Assembly: GCF_010747415.1 (NCBI RefSeq)
Contig: NZ_JAAGNZ010000002.1
Coordinates: 1,302,001-1,366,000, forward strand
Length of the DNA stretch: 64,000 nt
From: Spirosoma agri
GTDB lineage: Bacteria > Bacteroidota > Bacteroidia > Cytophagales > Spirosomataceae
Direction: 5' to 3'
The notes beneath the pieces are model-generated. The model searched no databases and was not told the origin of the DNA. It worked only from the letters and a program-made list of their open reading frames with translations. How positions within the stretch are numbered: the stretch's first letter is position 1; each line of letters opens with the position of its first letter. Position numbers and translations under genes: made by a program. This document shows positions 1 to 8,162 of the stretch, piece by piece.

Positions 1-298
1 CCAGGCCACAATAGGCGAAACGTTTGATGACGAAGAATGAATATACATACTGGTTATACTCGTATTTAGATTCGAGCACCAGGAGAATAACGCCCAGAAA
101 CAGCAGCCAGGCCGCCACTTTATAGATAGCTGGCTGGTCGATATAGAACAGGACCAGCGTCACTATACCCAGAAAAGCCAGGCCGCTCACCGCCTTATCC
201 AGGATCGGATTGAGCGAATTGCCACCATACGTCAGCGCGTTGACGCCGAACAGCAGGGCATACAGGGCAATTCTATAAAGTACGATTTTTAGTGGCAT
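1..298 (-). CDS. Multi-pass membrane protein, N-terminal part (possible O-antigen polymerase/ligase)
   Basis: A minus-strand reading frame starts with ATG at 298 and runs off the left edge of the window, giving about 99 residues. It begins MPLKIVLYRIALYALLFGVN and contains three hydrophobic stretches, so it is an integral inner-membrane protein. It lies directly downstream of glycosyltransferases in a polysaccharide locus that has a flippase but no other visible polymerase. A Wzy-like O-antigen polymerase/ligase is therefore the best guess. This assignment is inference from position and hydrophobicity; no family motif can be seen in the fragment. Confidence 0.6.
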   Translation of the reverse strand, partial: MPLKIVLYRIALYALLFGVNALTYGGNSLNPILDKAVSGLAFLGIVTLVLFYIDQPAIYKVAAWLLFLGVILLVLESKYEYNQYVYSFFVIKRFAYCGL

Positions 299-334
299 AA
301 GCGCATGTCGGTAGTGATGCGTGATTGACTTCCG

Positions 335-1486
335 TTACGGATTGGTCAGCACCTCACGGTAAATGTTCTCGGTAATGCTCGTGATCTGCTGTTGATCGAA
401 TCGCTGAAGTGACACCTTCCGGGCCTCTTCGGTCAACGATTCGCGCAATAGTTCGTCGTTCCACAGGCTGTCAACAGCCTCCACCATGTCGGCTACCTTC
501 ATGGAGGTCAGCAGGCCCGTCTTGTGCGACTCAACCAGTGAGGCTACGCCCCCCACATCCGAGGCTACCACCGGCAGACCAGCCAGCTGAGCTTCGCAAA
601 CACTGTTGGGGCTATTGTCGATATAGGAGGGATGCAGCAGACAAAACGCGTCATGGTAGGTTTCCCACAATTGAGCCGCCGACAGCATACCCCGATGTTC
701 GATATCTTCGGCGCGTACGTTCTTCAGCCCCAACGCCGTTACCATTTCCAGCAAATCTTCTTTACGACCCGAACCGGTAACGATAAACCGGATGGGCAGG
801 GTTTTCCGCAGCTGATCCACGGTTTGGAGCGCTTCGCGAATACCCTTGATGTAGTTGATCCCACCCACGAACAGGACCGCATTGCGCTCCGACGTTGATG
901 ATTTCATCGCCGTGTAAAACTCCGGGCGAATCATTTCCCAGTTGTGGTGAACGATCGCCTTCGGATGCAGATTACGGATAATGGATTTGTCCCAGTGGGT
1001 CCGGCAGATAAAGTGCTTGACGCTCGACATGTAGCGTTTCTCGTAATAGCCAGCTACTAACCACGACAGGTGCCGATACTCAGGCCGTTTCGACAGGTGC
1101 CGGTAATATTCCGTTACGAACCCCTGCGCCGATAACACCTTTGGCAGATCGATTGCGCTACCCATAACATGGTACTGCTGCTCGGCTCCGTGGATGTGCA
1201 TCAGATCGTATTGACCAGCTATGTCGCGCAGGTAGTTCTGAACCCGCTTGATCCGGCCCGTGTAGCCGCGCAACAGATCCCATTTATCGTCGGGGACTTT
1301 CAGAAACGTATAGTTGATGCCATCCTGCACCGTTTCTTCATCGCGGTCGATGAATGGGTTGTAGCTCACAACCTTCAGGTTTACATCACCTTTTTCCAGC
1401 AGACGCTGGGCTAAAGCCGTCACCCAGGGCATTGGGTGTTTCGCCTTCGACGAGTGTGATGTAGGAGCAAGCCAGAGAACATTCAT
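335..1486 (-). CDS. Glycosyltransferase family 4 (GT-B fold)
   Basis: This 383-residue protein probably transfers a sugar from a nucleotide sugar to a lipid-linked glycan at the cytoplasmic face of the membrane. The C-terminal half has the GT4 signatures: an FVGGINYIKGI segment near residue 206, a VTGSG strand near 236, and the NSVCEAQLAGLPVVASDVGG donor-binding motif near 294-313, where E298 is the usual nucleotide-sugar contact. The N-terminal half contains the acceptor-domain motif LMHIHGAEQ near 95. Length is typical of the family. It is followed by the truncated membrane protein and preceded by another GT4 gene, all on the minus strand. Donor and acceptor cannot be read from the sequence. 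Confidence 0.9.
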   Translation of the reverse strand: MNVLWLAPTSHSSKAKHPMPWVTALAQRLLEKGDVNLKVVSYNPFIDRDEETVQDGINYTFLKVPDDKWDLLRGYTGRIKRVQNYLRDIAGQYDLMHIHGAEQQYHVMGSAIDLPKVLSAQGFVTEYYRHLSKRPEYRHLSWLVAGYYEKRYMSSVKHFICRTHWDKSIIRNLHPKAIVHHNWEMIRPEFYTAMKSSTSERNAVLFVGGINYIKGIREALQTVDQLRKTLPIRFIVTGSGRKEDLLEMVTALGLKNVRAEDIEHRGMLSAAQLWETYHDAFCLLHPSYIDNSPNSVCEAQLAGLPVVASDVGGVASLVESHKTGLLTSMKVADMVEAVDSLWNDELLRESLTEEARKVSLQRFDQQQITSITENIYREVLTNP

Positions 1487-1512
1487 GTGATGCGTAGTAG
1501 TACTAGTTGTTT

Positions 1513-1518
1513 GTTGAG
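1513..1518 (-). promoter_or_regulatory. CTCAAC leader motif, variant copy
   Basis: On the minus strand the sequence reads TACTCAACAAAC, 26 bases before the ATG at 1486. It is a weaker copy of the CTCAACG motif found before other genes of this locus. Confidence 0.3.
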
Positions 1519-1540
1519 TATCGTGTCGATTGAGACAGTC

Positions 1541-2713
1541 TTACGAATTGATCAGCTGTTCAGGTTCGGGCTTGTAAGCGGGTGCCTGTGGGTTGATCAT
1601 GGTCTGGTAAAATGCCAGATGCTTATCGATCATAATATCCAGTCGGAATCGGTCGTAGGCATATTCCCATTGATTGCGGGCTAGCTGGCGTCGGGCAGCG
1701 GGTTCCTGGTAGCGCATGATCTCGTCGGCCAGATCAGCCGCCGTCGTCAGCACCGACAATAGACCGGCTTTCTGTTCGTCAAACTGCTCGGGAATACCAC
1801 CGGCGTTCATGGCTAGTACGGGTGTTCCGGCGGCAATAGCTTCCGTAATGGCATAGCCCCACGACTCATTGCGGGCGGTATGTACGTACAGCGAAACCCG
1901 TTGCAGAAAATCGGTAACGTTTGGCTGAAAACCCAGGAATGATACGTGGCTTTCCAGTTTCAATTCCTGCACCAGCGCCTGCCACTCATCGCGTTTTGGT
2001 CCTTCACCCAATAGCCAGACCTGAAAATTGGTGAATCCCCGGTTACGTAACTCATTAGCCGCTTCGATGAGCAACCGCTGATTTTTGCGTTCTTCGAGGG
2101 TGCCGACGTTCATGATGATCATCGAGTCCGTATCCACTTTAGGAGTCACGGGCGGAAAGACGACACCATTGTGAATGACGGTACTGATCGCCTGTTCGGG
2201 ATGTAATAAAGCCGCCTTCTGCTTCGTGTAATCGGACACGTTAATGAACGCGTCCTGCTGCCGGAACATGTAACGATACCACGACGACAGCCGCCGGTTG
2301 GTCCGGTCGCTGAGTGGTGACTGATCGCGGTGTTCAGCGACGGGATCGTCGTTGAAATGGCAGGTCGTTACGACCCGCACTTTTCGGGACAATCCCAACG
2401 AAGCCGCAGCCCCGGTGGTGGCATCCTGCGCGTGGACCAGATCGAATGCCTTCGGTCCTTTCAGCCGAACCAGCGCCCATACGCTTACGAAATTTTCAAA
2501 TTCCAGATAGAGAATCCGGCTGTTTGGGCCAAGCCACTTCGCCAGCCGACGACCCGCGCCCAGCCAGAGTTTGAGCCAGGGTGGCGTATCCGCCGGGGTC
2601 AGCAGCTGCACCGAATCGACCCGACCCGTCAGGTTGGCAATCAGGCGATTGTAATGTGCCGTAACGCCCGTTTTGGAGGTTGGTGTCGCCGATGAAACGA
2701 GTAAAATTCTCAT
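1541..2713 (-). CDS. Glycosyltransferase family 4 (GT-B fold)
   Basis: A 390-residue GT4 enzyme, probably adding one sugar of the locus 1 repeat unit. Visible motifs are the N-terminal MRILLVSSATPTSKTGVTAH glycine-containing loop, the NVGTLEERKNQ segment that opens the C-terminal domain, LLGEGP, and the NESWGYAITEAIAAGTPVLA donor-binding motif in the last third. The start is the ATG at 2713, with a CTCAACG motif 11 bases upstream. It lies between a GT2 gene (33-base gap) and another GT4 gene (54-base gap), consistent with one operon. Sugar specificity is not predictable. Confidence 0.9.
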   Translation of the reverse strand: MRILLVSSATPTSKTGVTAHYNRLIANLTGRVDSVQLLTPADTPPWLKLWLGAGRRLAKWLGPNSRILYLEFENFVSVWALVRLKGPKAFDLVHAQDATTGAAASLGLSRKVRVVTTCHFNDDPVAEHRDQSPLSDRTNRRLSSWYRYMFRQQDAFINVSDYTKQKAALLHPEQAISTVIHNGVVFPPVTPKVDTDSMIIMNVGTLEERKNQRLLIEAANELRNRGFTNFQVWLLGEGPKRDEWQALVQELKLESHVSFLGFQPNVTDFLQRVSLYVHTARNESWGYAITEAIAAGTPVLAMNAGGIPEQFDEQKAGLLSVLTTAADLADEIMRYQEPAARRQLARNQWEYAYDRFRLDIMIDKHLAFYQTMINPQAPAYKPEPEQLINS

Positions 2714-2724
2714 GCTGATCGAAT

Positions 2725-2731
2725 CGTTGAG
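2725..2731 (-). promoter_or_regulatory. CTCAACG leader motif
   Basis: An exact CTCAACG on the minus strand (context GGCTCAACGATT), 11 bases before the ATG at 2713. It sits in the 33-base gap between two glycosyltransferase genes. Confidence 0.45.
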
Positions 2732-2746
2732 CCTTGTGTTAGTTTC

Positions 2747-3658
2747 TTACGCCTTGTTTAATAACCGGTATAGCTTGACGGTCAGAATATTGCCGGGTTG
2801 CTTGCGGAAATTATTCGACAGGCTGTCGAGAGCGGCTTCGCTGTACAGAAGGAAATTGTACATCTTATTCGAGTGCTGACCACCCATCTGACCCATTGTA
2901 GCTCTGGCAGACCATTTCAGGAAAACCAGAATGCCGTATTTGTCGCCGTGAATGTTCTGGAACACCCGTCGCTGGTTGCGCACGGCGTAGTACTGCTTCC
3001 ACGCACCCGGCCAGGGAATGCCGTTGCGGTCGAAGGAAGGGGGATGATAAAAAATCGACTTGGGAACGGTAACGACCGGATAGCCCATTTTCTGGACGCG
3101 GGTCATGTATTCAACCTCATCGCCCCAGATGAACAGCTTCTTGTCGGGTAGCCCCACATTTTTGACCACCTCTGCACTGACCAGCGTACCGTTGAAAAAG
3201 AAAGCCACGCCGTAAACCAGATCATAGGGAGTCATATCCGCTACTTTACGGTAGCTGCGGTTCGGCCGGTCGACATAAAAAGCTAACTCGCTGCTGTCTT
3301 TATTGCTGACCGATACCGAATTCTTGATGCAGGGACCGATATTCGGCGAGGTCATCAGCGCTTCCAGCGCATCGGGAGCGGCCAGACAATCATCGTCCAT
3401 ACACCATAGCCAATCGTAGCCACCCTTGTAGGCAGTGTCGATGCCGGTAGCAAAACCGCCTGCTCCGCCTAAATTGGACTGACTGACGATAGACAGGTCA
3501 GTCTGTTGGGCAAGCCACACATCCGTGCCGTCGGTGCTGCCATTGTTAATGACAATAATAGCATCGAGGGGCCGGGTCTGTTGGCGCAGACTGGCAATGC
3601 ACTTGATTAAATCGGTCAGCCGGTTGTAGGTCACAACTACGGCAGCTACAGTTTCCAT
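2747..3658 (-). CDS. Glycosyltransferase family 2, GlfT2/rhamnosyltransferase-like
   Basis: A 303-residue GT-A fold enzyme. The N-terminus has VAAVVVTYNRLTDL, then INNGSTDGTDVWL near 38-49 and the acidic metal-binding motif CMDDDCLA at 86-93. The GGAGGFATGID segment near 64-73 and the later FIWGDEVEYMTR segment are characteristic of the galactofuranosyl/rhamnosyl-transferase branch of GT2. It probably adds one residue to the locus 1 repeat unit on the cytoplasmic side. It begins 10 bases after the flippase gene ends, so the two are likely co-transcribed. Exact donor sugar unknown. Confidence 0.9.
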   Translation of the reverse strand: METVAAVVVTYNRLTDLIKCIASLRQQTRPLDAIIVINNGSTDGTDVWLAQQTDLSIVSQSNLGGAGGFATGIDTAYKGGYDWLWCMDDDCLAAPDALEALMTSPNIGPCIKNSVSVSNKDSSELAFYVDRPNRSYRKVADMTPYDLVYGVAFFFNGTLVSAEVVKNVGLPDKKLFIWGDEVEYMTRVQKMGYPVVTVPKSIFYHPPSFDRNGIPWPGAWKQYYAVRNQRRVFQNIHGDKYGILVFLKWSARATMGQMGGQHSNKMYNFLLYSEAALDSLSNNFRKQPGNILTVKLYRLLNKA

Positions 3659-3667
3659 ACGCTAGTT

Positions 3668-5074
3668 CTACTTAAATAAGGTGGTTAATCGGGTTTTGCT
3701 AAACACAACAGCCTCCCGCAGGTAGGCTCCCTGAATAACCTGAATCCCTTTATGGTACAGATAACTGTACATGGCCAGTGCAATGAATGCTTCGGCAGAT
3801 ACCCAGGCATAGGCCGCTCCGAGGTATCCCATTTCCCGGATGAACAGGATATTGATCAGCAGACCAATCACCGAACCACCCAGGGTAATGAAGAAAAAGG
3901 CTTTGTCCATGCGGAGGTTCAGCATGGTATGAAATCCCAGTAAGTTGCTGATTCCGATGGTAATAGGTAATAAGGAAACGACGCGCAGCACCCGGATGGC
4001 ATCCAGAAACTGATCGCCGTAAAACTTGGCTATGAACAGGGGAGCAATGAGCCACAGCCCTATCGATACCAGCGTCATGAAGGCAAGCAATGGAAAAAAT
4101 GTCGTTCGAACCACCCGCAGCCCATCTTCCCGACCACGCCCGAAGGCCCCGGCAACAATGGGAAAAAAGGCCTGGTTCAACCCCATCGTAACGAAGGAGC
4201 GTGCAATACTTTCCAGCCGTGTGCCCGCCGAAAAAATACCCACATCGTAAGCGTTACTCAATAAGCCCAATAGAAAAACCGCCGATCCAGCGTAAAGGGT
4301 AATGGTGACGGAGGAGAAAAACAGCGTGCTGTTTTCTATGAAACGCGTCTTTAGGTTAGCGATCGAGGGCCACGTGAAGGTTAAACGAAAGCGACGCAAC
4401 GCGATCCAAAAGGCAATGATGCTGACCACGATCTGCGCTACACTCACCGACAGATTCTGGTAGATGTAATCGTCCGGTTTTCTGATCAGGACAAAGACCG
4501 ACAGCGTGAACAGAATTTTTACGATCAGATTAAAAAGAGCTACCCGTCCCAGATCTTCCATGGCCTGATACAACCAGACCGGAAACAGCACAATGCCGAT
4601 GCAGCTTAGGTACGTACAGGTGTGCAGCCAGAGGTGCGACCGGAACTCGGGACTGAACCAGGTGATACCCATAAAAATGAGCGTCGATAGCAGCCACAGG
4701 ATCGTTTTCCCGGCAATAACTTCACTGAATGTCCGGTTAACCAGCTCTTTATCGGTTCGGTTGGCGGCAATCGTTCGGACAGCAGCCATGTCGAAGCCGT
4801 AGTTGATCAGCAGGGTAAAGTAAGCCACGTAAGCCTGCGAGAAATTAAGCAGTCCCAGCCGCTCCGGCCCAATGACCCGTACCACATAAGGTACCGTCAG
4901 CAGGGGAAGCAGCATATTTGCCATCTGGACGCTAAACAGCGACGCGACATTGATGGCAAACCGCTTGAGCGTGGCTGTTGACAATACCCCATGCCGGCCC
5001 TTCGCTGAAGAAACGACTGTTGTTTCCACATCGGGTACGGGTGCATCGGTTCCTGTCATTTCTTTACTGAGCAT
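3668..5074 (-). CDS. Wzx-type polysaccharide flippase
   Basis: A 468-residue integral membrane protein of the MOP/oligosaccharide flippase superfamily. It would move the undecaprenyl-linked repeat unit across the inner membrane for polymerisation. The sequence shows about a dozen hydrophobic helices and family-like motifs such as LLTVPYVVRVIGPERLGLLN near residue 60-80 and YGFDMAAVRTIAANR near 115. The first 35 residues are hydrophilic, which is slightly long for the family. It is the only flippase visible in the window. Upstream, a 163-base gap holds a long imperfect inverted repeat, which separates it from the cupin gene. Confidence 0.92.
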   Translation of the reverse strand: MLSKEMTGTDAPVPDVETTVVSSAKGRHGVLSTATLKRFAINVASLFSVQMANMLLPLLTVPYVVRVIGPERLGLLNFSQAYVAYFTLLINYGFDMAAVRTIAANRTDKELVNRTFSEVIAGKTILWLLSTLIFMGITWFSPEFRSHLWLHTCTYLSCIGIVLFPVWLYQAMEDLGRVALFNLIVKILFTLSVFVLIRKPDDYIYQNLSVSVAQIVVSIIAFWIALRRFRLTFTWPSIANLKTRFIENSTLFFSSVTITLYAGSAVFLLGLLSNAYDVGIFSAGTRLESIARSFVTMGLNQAFFPIVAGAFGRGREDGLRVVRTTFFPLLAFMTLVSIGLWLIAPLFIAKFYGDQFLDAIRVLRVVSLLPITIGISNLLGFHTMLNLRMDKAFFFITLGGSVIGLLINILFIREMGYLGAAYAWVSAEAFIALAMYSYLYHKGIQVIQGAYLREAVVFSKTRLTTLFK

Positions 5075-5102
5075 ACTGACTTTGTTACATCATTCTCATC
5101 GG

Positions 5103-5222
5103 ACCACCAGACTCAACCTTTCGCAGAGCGAACCGTCTTTTTGGGTGAGGGAAAAACCTCCACTGGTATTATTCCCTCGCCCGCAGGATAATCCGGCTGT
5201 GCGGAAGGTTGGGTCTGGTAGT
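5103..5222. repeat. 120-bp nested imperfect inverted repeat (MITE/REP-like)
   Basis: The outer arms 5103-5129 and 5196-5222 are reverse complements in 23 of 27 positions. Inner arms 5143-5153 (GGGTGAGGGAA) and 5172-5182 (TTCCCTCGCCC) pair in 10 of 11. The element fills most of the gap between the flippase and cupin genes. Transcribed, it would fold into one long hairpin, and it could act as a partial terminator or be a decayed mobile element. No coding capacity. Confidence 0.6.
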
Positions 5223-5237
5223 CCCTGAGTTTATCAA

Positions 5238-5582
5238 TCAATTCGTGGCTACGCCAAAATAAACGTACTCCAGTGGGGTGGTGCCGGTTGCTTCCAGGCG
5301 ATGCGGTACCCCGGCCGGAATCCGGACAAAAACGCCGGACTGTAAGTCAATGGACTGGTCGCCAACGGTATACATGCCTTCGCCTTTGAGAAAAAAGAAA
5401 CACTCTTCCATAGTCGGGTGCGTATGCAGGTCGCAATAATCGGCGGCTGTAAACACGCCATAGGCAACCTGCGTAACATTCGTTGGGGTGTCGCTATTTC
5501 GTAGAAAAACCTGTTTGGCACCCTGGGCATGAGCGGTTAGTTCACGCTCCAGGGTCGACAGGGAAGCTGTAATGCGCTCCAT
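5238..5582 (-). CDS. Small cupin-domain protein
   Basis: A 114-residue single-domain cupin. The metal-binding motif 1 reads CDLHTHPTMEECFFFLKGEG (His, His, Glu ligands, residues about 51-70) and motif 2 reads PAGVPHRLEATG near 92-103. Such small cupins bind sugars or nucleotide sugars or act as isomerases or sensors. Its ATG overlaps the stop codon of the upstream epimerase gene by one base (TAATG), implying translational coupling and a shared pathway. Substrate unknown. Confidence 0.85.
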   Translation of the reverse strand: MERITASLSTLERELTAHAQGAKQVFLRNSDTPTNVTQVAYGVFTAADYCDLHTHPTMEECFFFLKGEGMYTVGDQSIDLQSGVFVRIPAGVPHRLEATGTTPLEYVYFGVATN

Positions 5583-6565
5583 TATGCCTCAGCGGGTTCC
5601 AGTTCTTTCTTCTGAACCTGTTCTGAAATCCAGTCGTAGGTTTTCTCAACGCTCTTACGCAATGGTGTCGAAGGAGCCCAGCCCAACTTCTCCTGAATAA
5701 GGTGATTGTCGGAATTACGGCCACGAACACCCAGCGGACCCGGAATGTTGTTAATGGTCAGGTTTTTACCAGAAATGTCGATGACCATCTTCGCGAAGTC
5801 GTTCAGCGAAATCATTTCTTCTGATCCTAAGTTGACTGGTCCCGAGAAGTCGGAGTTCATCAACCGGCGGATGCCTTCTACGCACTCATCAACGATCAGG
5901 AACGAACGGGTTTGTTTGCCATCACCCCAGATGTCGATCGAGCCACCGTCTTCGGCCATTGCTACCTTGCGGCATACGGCAGCAGGTGCTTTTTCGCGAC
6001 CACCATCCCACGTGCCCTGTGGACCGAAGATGTTGTGGAACCGGGCAATACGGGCTTCGATGCCGTGATTTTTCTGATAAGTTAGGAACAGACGCTCCGA
6101 GAACAGTTTCTCCCAACCGTATTCGCTGTCGGGTGCCGCCGGATAGGCCGACTCTTCCGAGCATTTTGGGTTGTTGGGGTCCATCTGGTTGTACTCGGGG
6201 TACATACAGGCCGACGAAGAGTAGAAAATCCGCTTCACACCCTGATTCTTGGCTGCTTCGAGGATGTTCAGATTGCACAATACCGAGTTGTGCATGATGG
6301 CTGCGTCGTTCGTGCCGGTGAAGACAAACCCTGCACCACCCATGTCAGCGGCTAATTGGTAAATTTCATCCAGATCACTGGTAACGACTTCGTCAGCTAC
6401 GTTCGGGTCTCTCAGATCACCAACGATAAACTCATCGGCGTTATCATTGCCGTATTCGTTTTCTTTAATGTCTACTGCGCGAACCCAATAGCCTTCGGAC
6501 TTGAGCCGATTAATCAAGTGGCCTCCAATGAAACCACCGCCACCACAGACGAGTGCTTTTTTCAT
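5582..6565 (-). CDS. GDP-mannose 3,5-epimerase-like SDR enzyme
   Basis: A 327-residue extended short-chain dehydrogenase/epimerase. The Rossmann motif GGGGFIGGH lies at residues 8-16. The SSSACMYPEYNQ block places Cys120, the YGWEK block gives Tyr149 and Lys153, and GGREKAPAAVCRK gives Lys192; GVRGRNSDN follows near 279. These line up at a constant offset with Cys145, Tyr174, Lys178 and Lys217 of plant GDP-mannose 3,5-epimerase as I recall it. The family converts GDP-D-mannose to GDP-L-galactose (and GDP-L-gulose), here presumably a donor for surface glycan. It overlaps the cupin gene and follows the GT26 gene by 9 bases. NAD-dependent epimerases of other specificity are possible, but the catalytic set is unusually complete. 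Confidence 0.85.
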   Translation of the reverse strand: MKKALVCGGGGFIGGHLINRLKSEGYWVRAVDIKENEYGNDNADEFIVGDLRDPNVADEVVTSDLDEIYQLAADMGGAGFVFTGTNDAAIMHNSVLCNLNILEAAKNQGVKRIFYSSSACMYPEYNQMDPNNPKCSEESAYPAAPDSEYGWEKLFSERLFLTYQKNHGIEARIARFHNIFGPQGTWDGGREKAPAAVCRKVAMAEDGGSIDIWGDGKQTRSFLIVDECVEGIRRLMNSDFSGPVNLGSEEMISLNDFAKMVIDISGKNLTINNIPGPLGVRGRNSDNHLIQEKLGWAPSTPLRKSVEKTYDWISEQVQKKELEPAEA

Positions 6566-6574
6566 ACGTGTTTG

Positions 6575-7327
6575 TTATTTAACGGTTGAGAAAATTTCTT
6601 TTACATTGAGAAAAATGAAGAGCGGTACGATCTCCAAGTATCGTTTGTACAGGCGCTTAGGCTCGGCCATCAGCCGGAAAAACCATTCCAGCGAGAGCTT
6701 CTGCATCCAGCCGGGAGCCTGAGCTACCCGATCGGTATGGAAGTCGAACGCGGCACCGACCGTAACGATGAAGTTGACGTTGGTCCACTGCGCCAGTCGC
6801 CGGGCAAAGCGTTCCTGTTTGGGTGTGCTCAGACCGATCCAGACGATATTGGCTCCGGACCGGTTGATCGTGTCGGCCAGTGACCGGAATTCATCATCCG
6901 ACATTTCCCGAAAGGGCGGGCAAAACGTACCCACTACCTTATAGTTGTCGAACTTGCGACCCACGGCTTTTTTCAGCTCGTTGGCAACGCCTTCCTGACC
7001 ACCACAGAGAAAATGGTTGATTGGCTTTGAGGCACTGTTCGCGAACACATATCGGAAAAAATCGGGGCCATAGCAGCGGGTCATATTCGAGGCTCCCTTT
7101 AGTTTGCCTACCCACACGCCCGGCATGCCATCCGGTAAATTCCAGTAGAATGAATTCAACACTTCTTTGAACGCCGGTTCTTTGAAGGCGGTGACCAGTC
7201 CATGCGCGCCGGTTGCACTGATGCACCGATTCTGCGGAGGTAGCGACGAGTCGCACTGCCGAATCACTTCGCTAACGGCTGAATCTAAGCCAGCATCATA
7301 GAGGTCGATTTGTAGGACGTTTGCCAT
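6575..7327 (-). CDS. WecG/TagA/CpsF family glycosyltransferase (GT26)
   Basis: A 250-residue enzyme of the family that adds N-acetylmannosamine(-uronate) or other sugars to an undecaprenyl-diphosphate-linked sugar. Recognisable blocks are SATGAHGLVTAFKEPAF near 39, the LPDGMPGVWVGKLKG segment near 64-78 with the conserved DGMP, FLCGGQEGVANELKK near 107, and the hallmark WIGLSTPKQERFARRLAQW near 177. It probably catalyses the second step after the initiating transferase encoded next to it. The ATG at 7327 is preceded 12 bases upstream by a CTCAACG motif. The downstream epimerase gene follows after 9 bases. Confidence 0.9.
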   Translation of the reverse strand: MANVLQIDLYDAGLDSAVSEVIRQCDSSLPPQNRCISATGAHGLVTAFKEPAFKEVLNSFYWNLPDGMPGVWVGKLKGASNMTRCYGPDFFRYVFANSASKPINHFLCGGQEGVANELKKAVGRKFDNYKVVGTFCPPFREMSDDEFRSLADTINRSGANIVWIGLSTPKQERFARRLAQWTNVNFIVTVGAAFDFHTDRVAQAPGWMQKLSLEWFFRLMAEPKRLYKRYLEIVPLFIFLNVKEIFSTVK

Positions 7328-7339
7328 AATAGTGAAAGT

Positions 7340-7346
7340 CGTTGAG
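7340..7346 (-). promoter_or_regulatory. CTCAACG leader motif
   Basis: An exact minus-strand CTCAACGACT, 12 bases before the ATG at 7327, within a 31-base gap between two transferase genes. Confidence 0.45.
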
Positions 7347-7358
7347 GTAAGGGGTTGA

Positions 7359-8036
7359 CTACCAAGCGTTTTTGTTGCCGTTGACAGCCGCCTTTACGGT
7401 CCACCAGCAGATTTTTGCGTCTAGCCGGGTTGATTGGTTGCGGATGTAAAGGTGATCGTATCGAACCCGAACCTGCATTTTATGGAGTTCGGCTGTCTCA
7501 CCCCGCGCGCCCCGTGCCTGAGCCAGACCCGTTATGCCGGGCCGAACCGTATACCGTTCGCGATAGCCGGGTAAGGTGTGCCAGTGCTGCGCATCCAGCG
7601 GCAATGGGTGAGGACGTGGCCCAACGACGCTCATATGGCCGACCAATACGTTCAGGAACTGGGGCATTTCGTCGAGATTCGTTTTCCGGAGGAATTTCCC
7701 GATGCGGGTCACGCGCATATCATTACGGGTAGCCTGCTCAAACTTGGCGTTGGCCACGTAAGACATAGTGCGGAATTTCAGACATGGAAAGACACGACCG
7801 TTCCGCCCGGTTCGGGTCTGTACAAAGAGCGCGGGGCCGGGTGATGACAACTTGATCAGTAGAACAAGTAGAGGTATCAGCCAAATAAGGATGGCGACGG
7901 TTACAAAGCTAGCTAACAAGATGTCGAACAGGCGTTTTTTGATCCCATTGACGAGTAGTCTTAGGGTACCATGCCGTGTCCGAACATTGTAGTCTAAATA
8001 CAGTTGAACCGTTTTGCCGTCGGTAGAAGCCTGCAT
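7359..8036 (-). CDS. Undecaprenyl-phosphate sugar-1-phosphate transferase (WcaJ/bacterial sugar transferase family)
   Basis: This enzyme (225 residues from the chosen start) should attach the first sugar phosphate to undecaprenyl phosphate and so initiate the locus 1 repeat unit. It has one long N-terminal membrane helix ([20 protein letters not shown]), then [19 protein letters not shown], the FPCLKFRTM motif, and [16 protein letters not shown] with [14 protein letters not shown]. It is the short form containing only the catalytic domain. The ATG at 8036 was chosen because a CTCAACGACT motif stands 18 bases before it, as for neighbours. A GTG at 8108 would add 24 basic, atypical residues. 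Confidence 0.9.
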   Translation of the reverse strand: MQASTDGKTVQLYLDYNVRTRHGTLRLLVNGIKKRLFDILLASFVTVAILIWLIPLLVLLIKLSSPGPALFVQTRTGRNGRVFPCLKFRTMSYVANAKFEQATRNDMRVTRIGKFLRKTNLDEMPQFLNVLVGHMSVVGPRPHPLPLDAQHWHTLPGYRERYTVRPGITGLAQARGARGETAELHKMQVRVRYDHLYIRNQSTRLDAKICWWTVKAAVNGNKNAW

Positions 8037-8054
8037 AGAAATGAAAGTTATAGT

Positions 8055-8061
8055 CGTTGAG
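8055..8061 (-). promoter_or_regulatory. CTCAACG leader motif
   Basis: An exact minus-strand AACTCAACGACT, 18 bases before the ATG at 8036. It lies upstream of the coding region only if that ATG is the true start. Confidence 0.4.
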
Positions 8062-8120
8062 TTAGTATACGTGTGGTGCCTTTTCAGTCTTCTGATAAAC
8101 AGGGTCACTCATTGTTGGTA

Positions 8121-8155
8121 GCGACGAGCCAGCTATACGTTAGCCAGCTCGTCGC
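8121..8155 (-). other. Intercistronic hairpin between the kinase and initiating-transferase genes
   Basis: GCGACGAGC (8121-8129) pairs perfectly with GCTCGTCGC (8147-8155), and a few inner bases also pair. There is no T-run on the minus strand after it. It is more likely an mRNA processing or stability hairpin, or a leaky attenuator, than a full terminator. Confidence 0.5.
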
Positions 8156-8162
8156 CGTTGTC

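Noticed and set aside
6579..6590. CGGTTGAG resembling the leader motif before the epimerase gene
   Set aside because: It has an extra base and lies in the coding end of the upstream GT26 gene, so it was not counted.
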